Origin: Pictodentalium vernedei
Lineage: Eukaryota; Mollusca; Scaphopoda; Dentaliida; Dentaliidae
Length of the DNA stretch: 64,000 bases
Assembly: GCA_031216915.1 (NCBI GenBank)
Contig: CM062296.1
Span: forward strand, 143,572,344 to 143,636,343
Reading direction: 5' to 3'
Numbering within the stretch: position 1 is the stretch's first letter; each line of letters begins with the position of its first letter. The notes under the pieces were generated by a model that did no database searches, was not told the origin of the DNA, and worked only from the letters and a program-made list of their open reading frames with translations. The translations under genes and the position numbers were made by a program. Positions 35,885 through 46,190 of this stretch are shown here, piece after piece.

Positions 35885-36805
35885 AGCTTTGGACGCGATT
35901 TCTTACTATAGGAGATCCTCTTCTTCGCTATTCTATGCGACTAAAGTGGAGGCTCTTCCGTCGTGGTGTAGGGATCATTATGTTCATATTGTTGATCCCT
36001 CCATACTACTCATTGCTATTTTTTAGTATACTTGTTTCACAAGATCTACTGCAGCCTGTTATTATTTAGGTTATAGGTTTATGTTACCTCATACCTATGC
36101 ACTCTACGATAGTTTACAATTGAGTCTTTTGTCTCTTTATCTAAGTCAGTTAGTAACTTTTTGATAAATAGACTTAGAATCTTTAGATTAAATTCCTATA
36201 CGGATTTTAACTTCGGTTCTTATTTAGCTAAGTAATCATTTGAGCCTCTGGAAACAGTAGTTTTCAAATTCTGACCTTTTAGACAGTAATTCTGTTGGTT
36301 TCTCTTTTACTGTAGAGTCAGTGAGTTTCATGCACTATCGATGGATGATTTTCACTTTCATAGTTTCGGAATCAATACTTCCGTTACTATTTAGGTTGGA
36401 TTGTTACATAAGAGTTAGGCTCCTATTATCCGGAACCTATTATTTTAAGGTCCTTCCGTCTTCGTATGGGCATAGGCCTTTACTCTTTCCGGGTACAGTT
36501 TATGTATTTATAAACAGATATCTGTTTATTACAAGGGCGTAAGCTTCTTCTGTCTTTGATGTCTAGTAGAAGGACGTTACGCTCCATTTTATTGTTAATG
36601 GATTCTATTAACTAGCGTACTGCTTATGGTATATCATTGACTTAGCAGTTGTGCTTAAGATTTCGGCTCATGAAGTAAGAGTTCTTCTACTTCTTGGGCT
36701 TACTTTAATAGTGTCGCTATTATAGATTTTTGAAGGCCGCTCATTGCGCTCAGCCATCCACATTCATGAATTTTATCTTAGAAATATCGAGTCAATTTCT
36801 TGAGG
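35885..36805 (+). pseudogene. DIRS copy B tyrosine recombinase remnant
   Basis: LFYATKVEALPSWCRDHYV then VDPSILLIAIF is intact near 35930-36026, and the AHEVRV..TSWAY.NSV..CSLRSA block is readable in pieces near 36665-36780. The frame is broken by the same stops as copy A. Confidence 0.75.
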
Positions 36806-37437
36806 CCTCTTTTGTTAGGTCTATTATCTACTGCTCAGAATGTCATTCTCTTAACAGTTGCTACTATAGCTAGGTAGGCTGTCTGTTTCGGCAGTGTCTC
36901 CGTTCGGCTGCCCTCTTCGCTCTGGGCTATTTGACCCAGGGCAAGAAAAAGGGGGGGGGGGGGAGGGTGTTCCCTTGGGTCACCTGTTTTACTATGAAAA
37001 CAAGGGGATACCTCCTCCGGAGTTAGTAATTCTGAGCTGTTATTGGGATGGTTGTTTAGTGAGAAGTTTAAGTTTATAAAATTCATTCAAGTCTTAGTTT
37101 TTAAAGTATAGCTTTTGAATATTGCATATGTCAACGGACATGATTATGCAATTCTCAGACACTTTTAGGAGTATAAGAGTCTCTATTCTCTAGACTTACT
37201 TTATTATTGGCTTACTTTAAAAATTATTAGTATGAGGATTATATTGGATATTAATAGAGTACATGGATGTATGAAGCTCAATTTTGGAAGGTGTTGTATC
37301 TTTCTAATTTATCATAAATAAGAAAGATACATGTAAGGCCTATTACTTCTTTTCCCTACAGGGGATGACTCTATTTTATTTTATTGAGCGTATTCCATTT
37401 TGCTCTATGTCCTTGGCCCTCCAGCCTTTTTACTATT

Positions 37438-37526
37438 CAGCTATGTCTGGGTCATTGGTACAGTATAAAAATGTTAAAAAATTTATAGTAATTTATATAT
37501 TTTTTATACTTACCAATGACCCAGAC
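37438..37526 (+). repeat. DIRS copy B internal complementary region
   Basis: 89 bases complementary to the joined tips of copy B, identical to 6882-6970 of copy A. Confidence 0.9.
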
Positions 37527-37601
37527 GGGGATGGCCCTCCCAGGAGTTGGGAACTCTTGCCTCCCCGCTGAGTACATAGCGCTTACCAGGCACTGGTTAT
37601 T

Positions 37602-37828
37602 AGAATGATAAATGGCGCCAATTTCGGAACGTCCTTGACACTGCACATGCGCAGTAGGGGCGAAGTGTGGAGGGCCTTTTAGGACATGTTTTCTTTAGTT
37701 TTAGATGCAAATTTTGGGGATTGGGGGGCAAAATTTGTGTTTGGCCCTATATTTTAAGAGTTAGCACCAGCTATGTCTGGGTCATTGGTAAGTATAAAAA
37801 ATATATAAATTACTATAAATTTTTTAAC
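37602..37828 (-). repeat. DIRS copy B right inverted terminal repeat
   Basis: Inverse of 30822-31023. It has GGGCCTTTTAGGAC, matching its own left repeat rather than copy A. The palindrome is mutated to ACTGCACATGCGCAGT. Confidence 0.9.
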
Positions 37829-38097
37829 TTTTTGCCCTCCTGCATTTTTCAGAATGCCAGACCAGCATATGTCTCAATCTGCTGACGAGAGAACACAAAC
37901 AAAGAAAAAGTGAAAAAGCATATCAAAGGAGCTAACTGGCAGTCATTATATGGCCAAAGATTGTGGTCATACTCAGTATTCACCAAATTTTCTTGGTTTT
38001 TGTAGGAGTTATTTGTGCCTCTTTTTATTGGAACTCAGTGTTTGTCTCATAACGACATTGTGAATACAATAACTTTAACAAATGCAATCTGATATTG

Positions 38098-40375
38098 AGC
38101 TTAACTTGACAAAGTTAAGATAAGCTATTGCCATCACACGTGTGGAAGTCTGTTCACATTTTCCTTAACACAGGCTACACCCTGTATTTCTTGTCCGATC
38201 ATCACTAAATTTCATGTGCAGGTTCGAGACCATGTCTAGATGAGAACGTCCCATTTTGGTTGTGATCGATCGACCGTTATGGATATACAGGTTCGAAGCC
38301 CGAAAATCTTTAGCTCAGTCTACAGATCGTATTTATGAAGTGATTTCATTGTAACTTGGTAGGATGACTCAGTATAATGTCTAGATAAAAATGAACCATT
38401 TTGGTCGGTTTGATCAACCGAGTCGGCTGCAGGGGCATGTAACCTACATTCCTTTAGCACAGTCCACATGTTGCATTTATGAAGGGATTTCATTGTAAAT
38501 TGATAGGATGACTCGGTATAATGTCTAGATGAGAATGTCCTATTTTGGTTGTGATCAGTCAGCCTTGATGCAGGTCTCGAAATAAGAGGCGAACGCTCAT
38601 ACCGTTCGCCTATCGGTTACGCAGATTTGTTTTCAGGCAAACGCTCGATCGGTTAACCAAAAATCGTGCCGATGGCCGACAAAGTTAGTTGTTGCAGGAT
38701 TAGAAAAGTTTTCAACGTTTTTCCTCCCACTGATTTAAAAGAAGCACTGCAGTGAACAAAACGAGAACAAAATGCTCATGTGGTTATCATACAGCGTGTT
38801 TCAATCATTACTGTACTTGTGGGGGTATAAATCTCTAGAATTAGCGGTACTCAACATCTGTAGTACCAACCTGGAGCGCCCTCTGGCTCTTGAAACAATT
38901 AATTTGTTTCAATTCTGAGAAAGACGATTGTCTGTTACAGCTAAAGGGAGCTAACTGCTTTGTTAATACATTTACCACATGCGAGGTATTACCTCTCGCA
39001 CTGCGCGAAGCTGAAAATAAGTCTTCGATACAATAAAAAGGAGACATATTGAAAATCAAATGAGCTGTTCGTAATTATTTGCATTCCGCCCCTTTTTTAC
39101 CCTACCTATATATGAGAAACATTTTTGAACACATTATGGAAACGTCTTTTATTCACCAAGGCTGACTTCTTATTTACATGCTTATTCCATTTGAATAAAC
39201 AGCCAGCGTGGTTGTGAACATGGGTTTTTCCAAATGATTTCGAACATTGTGGCACAAATAAAGTTTTAGTTTGGAACTTTGGATTACATTCTCCGGATTC
39301 TGAAATGTTGGGGAAGGTAGATACGATTTACAATTGTTTCTTTTCCAATGTTAATCAGAGACTGTCAGTGCATCCCCCATGCCCTAAAGTTCAATGTATT
39401 CGTAATACAGACGTCCATCGATGGTATTCGACCCCATCCCCACACAATTGCCCAATTCCCACTCCCAGTTCGAGACAAATGTGTTTGGGTTTCTGAAGTA
39501 ATAAGCCACACATCAAAATAAACAATTAAAATTCTTTAATTTTTATTAGACACAAGAATCATATAAAGCAAAGAACAACAAATAACAAATGTTAATGCAT
39601 GCATACGTGAATGTGCGTATGTGTGTGTGTGTGGGGGGGGGGGGGGGGTTTATGTACCTGTTTTGTACTGTGCCTGCCTTGGGTCTCTTGTGCCTAAACG
39701 CCAAACTAAATTGGGAGGAACTGTAGTTGGGTATGTCTGAAGCTTTGTCAGTATTAATACTTTTTTAAGGCAATGGTTAACCAATAGGTTTATGAAAAAA
39801 ATCTAGGTAACCGATCAACAGGTTAACCATTGTCAAATGAGGCAACCTGCTGGAAGGTTTATCATAATATTGTTATTTCGAAGCCTGGTGATGGGCTGCA
39901 CGGGCACATGACCTAAAATTGTTTAGCACAGTCTACAGTTCATATTTATGAAGCAATTTCATTGTAGCTTGGTAGGATGACTTAGTTTGATGTCTAGATG
40001 AGACTGTCCTATTTGGTCACGATCGGTCAGCCATTACCGCAGCTTGGGCACGTAATCTAGATTCTTTTAGCACTGTCTACAGGCCATATTTATGATAGGA
40101 TTTCATTATAACCTGGTAGGATGACGCGGTATAATATCTAGATGAGATTATCCTAATTTGGTCATGATCAATCAACTGTGACCTAGATTCCTTTAGCTAA
40201 GCCTACGAGTCATATTTATGAAGGGATTTCATTGTAAATTGGTAGGATGATTCATTTTGGAATAATTTTAAGGTACCTTGGTAACTTTGGTTGACATATA
40301 TTAACTGTGAGGGCCACATCAACCCAGGCTTCAATTTCTTCGTACAGTCTATACCTCAAATTATACTGTGTTGAT
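38098..40375 (+). mobile_element. HINE family 5, short copy split by a hAT-like element
   Basis: 5' hairpin AGCTTAACTTGACAAAG..TAAGATAAGCT. Tandem units with TTTAGCACAGTCTACAG, GGGATTTCATTGTAAC and GGTAGGATGACTC lie at 38300-38570 and again at 39890-40300. The 3' tip was not found before the MITE at 40376. Confidence 0.65.
38571..39887. mobile_element. hAT-like element with CAGG..TTCGAAATAA ends
   Basis: CAGGTCTCGAAATAAG at the left and TTATTTCGAAGCCTG at the right. Subterminal GGTTAACC-type motifs. The host HINE is interrupted at CAGCCTTGATG|GCTGC. The target duplication is unclear. It includes a GT-then-G run at 39618-39649. No transposase seen. Confidence 0.6.
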
Positions 40376-40466
40376 CCCCGATATTGAAAAACTTTTGCCT
40401 CAAAAAATTTCTCGTGACCCCTCATTGGAAAGGACTCCTTGAGATCATTTCAATGAGGGTTCATAT

Positions 40467-41188
40467 TAGAGATGGGCAATATACTGAAAAACCGAACCGA
40501 TACCGATATCATGGGAATTCAAAAAAAACGAACCGAACCAATCTTTGAATACCGAAACCATCGGTATTTTCAGTTTCCCCTAAATTCGCTGTTTATATAT
40601 GTTTTTATTTGTTGAGGATTGATAGCAGTTGAAGTGTTCATTTTCATGAAAGCAGTGACTGATTTTCTTTTTCAGTTTCATTATGCCTTAATGGCCTGGG
40701 AAGTTGGAACTAAATTCTCAATAGACTACGACCTGTACATGCCTTGTTTAGCAGTGATTTCTAGCCAAGTCTTGGCTGCCTTAACAGGCAGCCAAGACTT
40801 GGCTAGAAATCACTGACCAGATGATTTTTCTACTGTCATTAAGCCCACCTAAAGATGACATCTTCAGAACACACATTCTAACATTACAGAAGCCTTAAGT
40901 GGGCCTTGAAAGGTTAAGGCGTGTTTAGAACAAGTCACCAAATTACTGTAGATATGATTTATATTGGCAAAAGCATGACAATGTTGAGCTCATTAGCAGT
41001 GGCATGTGTAGCACTATGATCGAGTGACACAAGAACAACTCATTCTGTATTTTTCTAACATGGATTCTCCTTTGGTATTATCTGTGAATCTCAAGTAACA
41101 AACCGAATACCGAACCGATACTGCGGTATGCCCCCAAGAAATACCGAAACCGATACCGTACTCAAAATTCCAATACCACCCATCTCTA
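40467..41188. mobile_element. hAT-like element (TAGAGATGGGC ends), copy 2, perfect 8-bp duplication
   Basis: TAGAGATGGGC at the left and GCCCATCTCTA at the right, with GTTCATAT duplicated exactly at 40459-40466 and 41189-41196. Interior matches 20739-21655 minus its MITE. 722 bp, no transposase. Confidence 0.9.
40752..40815. repeat. 64-bp perfect palindrome inside the hAT
   Basis: 29-bp arms (CAGTGATTTCTAGCCAAG.. and complement) around TTAACA. In copy 1 the same position holds a shorter foldback (21016-21051). Confidence 0.9.
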
Positions 41189-41417
41189 GTTCATATAATA
41201 TATTTTAGAGACAAAAATTGAAAATTTCACTTTTTCAAGAATTGTTTTCGCAAGTGTTGTCTATTATACATGTTAGATGAAAGGTGCAAATTATTCAACT
41301 CGGATCAGCCATGGTATCAAAGACTTCAAAAAGTTATCTTTACATCTTCCCAGAGAATGTTAAACTTAAGTTCTTTGTTAACATTTATGACAAAAGTGCT
41401 TTTTCGTTTTCTTTAAG

Positions 41418-41511
41418 GTACTGTTGTTGGTCAGGCGATATCAGAACATCCACTTGTTAGAAAGGTTGGTTTCACTGGATCAACTCCTGTTGGAAAACGT
41501 ATAATGGCCAG
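41418..41511 (+). CDS. ALDH1L1: ALDH1L exon E (GFTGST motif)
   Basis: Acceptor TTTTCTTTAAG, donor GTATGT. Two bases complete Gly, then [17 protein letters not shown] and [13 protein letters not shown], ending two bases into a Ser codon. The GFTGS turn binds the dinucleotide in ALDH enzymes. Phases fit exons D and F exactly. The acceptor is AAG rather than CAG but the polypyrimidine tract is good. Confidence 0.95.
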
Positions 41512-42264
41512 GTATGTGTATTCACTATGTATACTGAATGTTTTCTTTCGAGGTGGGAAGGGGTGGGATTAAGAGGATTAGTAACGTAATAATGGGATGT
41601 TACTGGATTTTGCTTTATGTAACACCAACAAATGTTACTGTTTGTCAGTACCACAGTTTTTCAACAAAATTGATATTTTTCCATTTAAACATTTAAAATT
41701 TGAATTTTTCATATCCACCATACCACAGGGTATCATCAATCTTCAAAGATTTATAAGATTGTTTAACAATCTGAATCAAGTATCTAGGGATGCAGATGTG
41801 ACCTTGGATTAGTCCTGTTCTGGTTTGAGCTGGACAGCATTGTACCTCTTTGTAACAGTCTGGTACATGTGCTATATTTTCAAGATAGGCATGTATGTCA
41901 TGGAATTTATCTGTTTTAAATTACAGAAGTGAAAAGTCATGGAAAAGTAATGTTTTTTTTTACATTGGTCCGTGTTCTTGTAATTCAAGGCCATCATTGT
42001 ACATTTGTCAAAGTTCACTGTTCATTTCCTGTCATTGGAGTTGTGAGAGTTCAGCAGAGCTGTTGATTTTGGGCTTTTTTTCACTTAAATGTTGAAATTT
42101 TATTTTCTACAAAATAACTGTAGAAATAAAAGATGATGAAAAAAATATTGCTTTATATATCCATTCATTTTTTATTGACACATAAAAACCTGTTTTGAGA
42201 GATCATTGTCGTGAGAGACCACCTATCTTGAGAGACTGCTGTAGCCTTGTACCATATGTTTGTT
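41512..42264. other. Intronic sequence, mostly unrecognised
   Basis: From about 42180, GAGAGATCATTGTCGTGAG and ACCACCTATCTTGAGAGAC repeat a motif that resumes after the HINE at 46240-46310. So this is probably the left part of a host MITE. No exon seen. Confidence 0.45.
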
Positions 42265-42310
42265 ATGTCTCCCCTTCCCAGAAGGGAGACATATTGTTTT
42301 AGTGCATATT

Positions 42311-42320
42311 CTTCTTCTTC

Positions 42321-42403
<83 letters not shown>

Positions 42404-42496
42404 CTCTTCTTCTTCTTCTTCTTCTTCTTCTTCTTCTTCTTCTTCTTCTTCTTTTCTTCTTCTTCTTCTTCTTCTTCTTCTTCTTCTTCTTCTTCT
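42311..42496 (+). repeat. (TTG)n then (TTC)n compound microsatellite
   Basis: About 27 TTG triplets followed by about 30 TTC triplets with two interruptions. The TTC part is a homopurine-homopyrimidine mirror tract. Long open frames through it on both strands are artefacts. Confidence 0.95.
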
Positions 42497-43882
42497 CATA
42501 CAAACTTTGTCCGGGCCAGAACTTGTTTGTCTTTTGACCTACACCTTAGATACTTGGCATGTGGATGTATCACCATGAGCCGGTGTGCAGTGTTCCACAG
42601 TGACCTTCATGTGACCTACCTGAAGGTCAGATTTATGTTTTTTTTAAGGGAAACATCACACAAACTTTGTTCGGGCCATAACTTTTTTGTCTTTTGACCT
42701 ACACCTGAGATACTTGGCATGTGGATGTATCACCATGAACCGGTGCGCAGTGTACCATAGTGACCTTCATGTGACCTTGACCTTTGACCTGAAGGTCAGA
42801 TTTATGCGCTTTTTTAAGGAAAACTGTCTGGACCAGAACTTTTTTGTATTTCGAGTCAGGCTTTAGATATTTGGCATGTGGATGTATCACCATGAGCCAG
42901 TGTGTAGCGTACCATTTGGACCTTCATGTGACCTTGACCTTTGATCTGAAGGTCAGATTTGTGCTTTTTTCAAGGAAACTTTGTCCGGACCAAAACTTGT
43001 TTGTCTTTTGAGCCAGGCCTAAGATATTTGGCACGTGGATGTATCACCATGAGCCGGTGTGTCGCATACCATTGTGACCATCACGTGACCTTGACCTCAA
43101 GGTGAAATTCATGTACATCAAATAGGGAGTAATTGTCCAGACCAGAATTTTTTTTGTTTTTTGACCCAGGACTTGGTTATTTGACATGTGGATGTGTCAC
43201 CATGAGCCCGCATGTCGTCTGCCTCAATGACCTTCATGTGACCTTGACCTCTGACCTTAAGGTCAAATTTATGTACTTCAAATAGGGAATAATTATCCAG
43301 ACCAGAACTTTGTTTTTTGACCTAGGACTTAGATATTTGACATGTGAATGTATCGCAATTAGACCGCATGCCACATGTAATTATGACCTTCATGTGACCT
43401 TAACCTCAAGGTCAAATTTATGTACTTTAAATAGGGAGTAATTGTCCAGACCAGATTTTTTTTTTTTGGACATGTGGATGTGTCACCATGAAACCGCATG
43501 CCCACTACCTTGATGAACTGCATGTGACCTTGATCTCTGACCTCAAGGTCAAATTTATGTACTTCAGATAGGGAATAATTGTCCAGATCAGAACTTTTTT
43601 GTTTTTTGACCTAGGACTTAGATGATTGACATGTGGATGTATCACAATGAGACCACATGGCATCATGACCTTCATGTGACCTTGACCTCAAGGTCAAATT
43701 TATGTACTTTAAATAGGGAGTAATTGTCCAGACCAGAATTTTTTTTTTTTGGACATGCGGATGTGTCACCATGAAACCGCATGTCCGCTACCTTGATGAA
43801 CTGCATGTGACCTTGACCTCTGACCTCAAGGTCAAATTTATGTACTTCAAATAGGGAATAATTGTCCATATCAGAACTTTTT

Positions 43883-45783
43883 AGCTCATCTTGACAAAGT
43901 CAAGCTGAGATAATCTCATCGCTCTCCGTCCGTCGTCTGTCGTCCGTCGTCCGTCAACACCATGTTTTGGTCTTCTCCTCCAAAGCCACTGGGCCAATTC
44001 AAGTGAAAGTTTGTGTGAGTGATGGTCCCAAAGGGGCATTTCATTTTTGTTCAACTCAGCATGCCCAGCCCCATAGGGAGGGAGTGGGGGAAAATGCTCC
44101 AAAATATTTTTAAAATCTTCTTCTCAAGAACCATTGTGTACAATGATTTGATATTTGCTATGGAGCTTCTATATGAGGTGTAGAATCAAGTTTGTACAAA
44201 CAAAGTTTGTGAAGTAATATTTGGCTTTGTAATAGGAGGGGTAAGATTTTTGGCCCCGCCCAAAATTTCTATTTTCTGAACCGATGGTCCGGTATGAACC
44301 AAATTTGGTTTGTGGTAGTATTGGGTCATAAGTACTTGACCCATGTAAAAAAAAAAATTCCCGCATCCCCATGGGAACCCTGGGAGCTAAAAATAGAAAT
44401 ATTTTTAAACGCCCATATTTCCCAAACCCCACGGAACAGAGAGCTTTTATTTGGTATGAAGTATCCTTATGACCAGTAGAATTGAATGGTAAAAAAAATT
44501 TCCATCGGTTATGTTAGGGTGTTCTGTTATGGGCATCGAAAAAATGCTGAGTCAGCATATTTGCAAAAATTAAAAAAAATCTTTTCTCCAGAACCAATCA
44601 TCAGAATCTTTTGATATTTGGTATACAGCATTCATAGAGGGGGGGGGGGGGGGGGGGGTGTGGGGGGTGGGTGGGGGGGGGGGTCAGATAAAAGTTTGTT
44701 GAAATAAAGCTCATTGGTTCATATTTGGGCTCTCTACAGGGGGGGGGGTGGGGTGGGGGGGTCAGATAAAAGTTTGTTGAAATAAAGCTCATTGGTTCAT
44801 ATTTGGGCTCTCTACAGGAGCCCGAAGTTTTTATATAGGGTAATATGGGGAATATTCTTTAAAAATCTTCTTCTTCAGAACCACCAGTCAGAATCTTTTA
44901 ATATTTGGTATACATCATTGTTATGAGGGTCAGATTCTAGATTGTTCAAACCAAGTCCCTAGGTTAATATTTGGGCTTCCTACGGAAGCCCAGATTTTAT
45001 CTTTGTTCAATATGGAGGGTAATTTAAAAAAATCATCTTCTTCAGATCCATCAGTTAGAATGCTTTGATATTTGGTATACAACATCTCTAGGGGGGTCAG
45101 ATTCCAGGTTGTTCAATTCGAGTGCCTAGGTTAATATTTGGGCTCCATATGGGAACATGAAATTTAACTTAGTACAATATGAGAGAATTTCTTCAAAAAT
45201 CTTCTTCAGATTCACTTGTCAGAATGCTTTCACATTTGGTATACAACATCTCTAGGGGGGTCAGATTCAAGTTTGTTCAAATCCGATCTGTAGGTTAATA
45301 TTTGGGCTCGCTATGGTAGCCCAAATTTGAACTTAGTGCAATTCGAAGAAATTTCTTGACAATTTCTCTTCTTCAGATCCAACAGTCAGAATGCTTTCAT
45401 ATTCGGTACACAACATCTCTAGGGAAGTCAGATTTAAGTGTGTTCAAATCAAGAGCCTGGGTTAATATTTGGGCTCTCTATGGGAGCCGGAATTGGCCAT
45501 TTTGCTGAAGAATTAAAAATTTTGTATTCAGTACCCTCTAGAGGTACTAAGATTAATCCACATAGGTTGTATGAAGGGGCTTCATAGGGGAGCTCTACAT
45601 TTTACTTATAATCAACTGAAGAAAAGGCATGATGCCCAGATTATTTTTGTCACTCCTGGGGGACTCAAGGATTGACAGTGTAGCCTATGGAGATGGCTTG
45701 CTTAATGTAGACTCATTCTTGGACTCTGTTTAAATTGTGTTCTGTACAAGATGAGCGCTTCAGGCCCTGTGGGGCCTCTTGTT
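43883..45783 (+). mobile_element. HINE family 1, copy 3
   Basis: Same ends as copies 1 and 2. Two extra G-rich runs (44639-44692, 44740-44760) bracket a duplicated TCAGATAAAAGTTTGTTGAA segment. It interrupts a family-3 unit at GAACTTTT|TTGTTTTTTGACC, which is continuous in neighbouring units. Confidence 0.8.
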
Positions 45784-46190
45784 TGTTTTTTGACCTAGGA
45801 TTTAGTTGATTGACATGTGGATGTATCACAATGAGACCACATGTCATCATGACCTTCATGTGACCTTGACCTCAAGGTCAAATTTATGTACTTTAAATAG
45901 GGAGTAATTGTCCAGACCATAATTTGTTTTTTTTTGACATGTGGATGTTGAGCTAGATCATAGATATTTATAACCCCGCTCCCCAAAGAGGAAGTTGGGA
46001 CATACTTGTTTACCTCTGTCTGTGTGTGTGTCTGACAGTCTGTCCATAACAACATTTTGCACATTTTTCTCAGCAACTTTTAATTTCTCTTTTGAGCTAG
46101 ACCTTAGATATTTGGTATGATTGTCAGTATTATTCATGTATATATAATTTGCAGTGCATTAAATAGAAAGGAAGGGGAGACATATGTTTT

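Larger units (their letters stand above)
30822..37828 (+). mobile_element. DIRS-type retrotransposon, copy B (7.0 kb, defective)
   Basis: Nearly identical to copy A over its full length, including the same stops in the RNase H and recombinase regions, but flanked by a different host repeat. Differences are scattered single bases, a few 1-4 nt indels and lack of the 25-T run of copy A at 3952. Ends, internal complementary region and gene order are as in copy A. It adds 7 kb to intron 4. Confidence 0.88.
30111..37863 (-). mobile_element. CAGGC-ended palindromic element, copy 2, split by DIRS copy B
   Basis: 30111-30821 plus 37829-37863 is the reverse complement of 18683-19470. After removing the DIRS element the junction reads GGAGAGCGAT|TTTTTGCCCTCC, as in copy 1 reversed. 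Both outer ends (AGGCTTGGCAATTTCAGG, CAGAATGCCAGACC) match. Confidence 0.85.
40376..41285 (+). mobile_element. TTAA-family MITE fragment, copy k, split by a hAT element
   Basis: The left part has TTTTGCCTC..CGTGACCCCTCATTGGAA and a CAATGAGGGTTCATAT arm. After the hAT it resumes AATATATTTTAGAGACAAAA and a CAAGTGTTGTCT stretch. The outer TTAA ends are eroded. Confidence 0.7.
42265..46190 (+). mobile_element. HINE family 3 with (TTG)n(TTC)n tract, host of HINE copy 3
   Basis: The 5' tip ATGTCTCCCCTTCC forms a hairpin with GAAGGGAGACAT and is repeated inverted as GGAAGGGGAGACAT at 46170-46183, a 14 of 14 match. Between lie a microsatellite and about ten units of 130-150 bp rich in TGACCT half-sites (CCTTCATGTGACCTTGACC, GGATGTATCACCATGAG). 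Same asymmetric inverted-repeat layout as the other HINEs. Confidence 0.7.

Noticed and set aside
39305..39496. 63-codon frame MLGKVDTIYNCFFSN..
   Set aside because: Inside a hAT-like element, no known domain, no splice context.
42165..42697. Frames of poly-Leu/Val/Ser or Arg/Glu/Gln/Asn
   Set aside because: Produced by the (TTG)n(TTC)n microsatellite on both strands.
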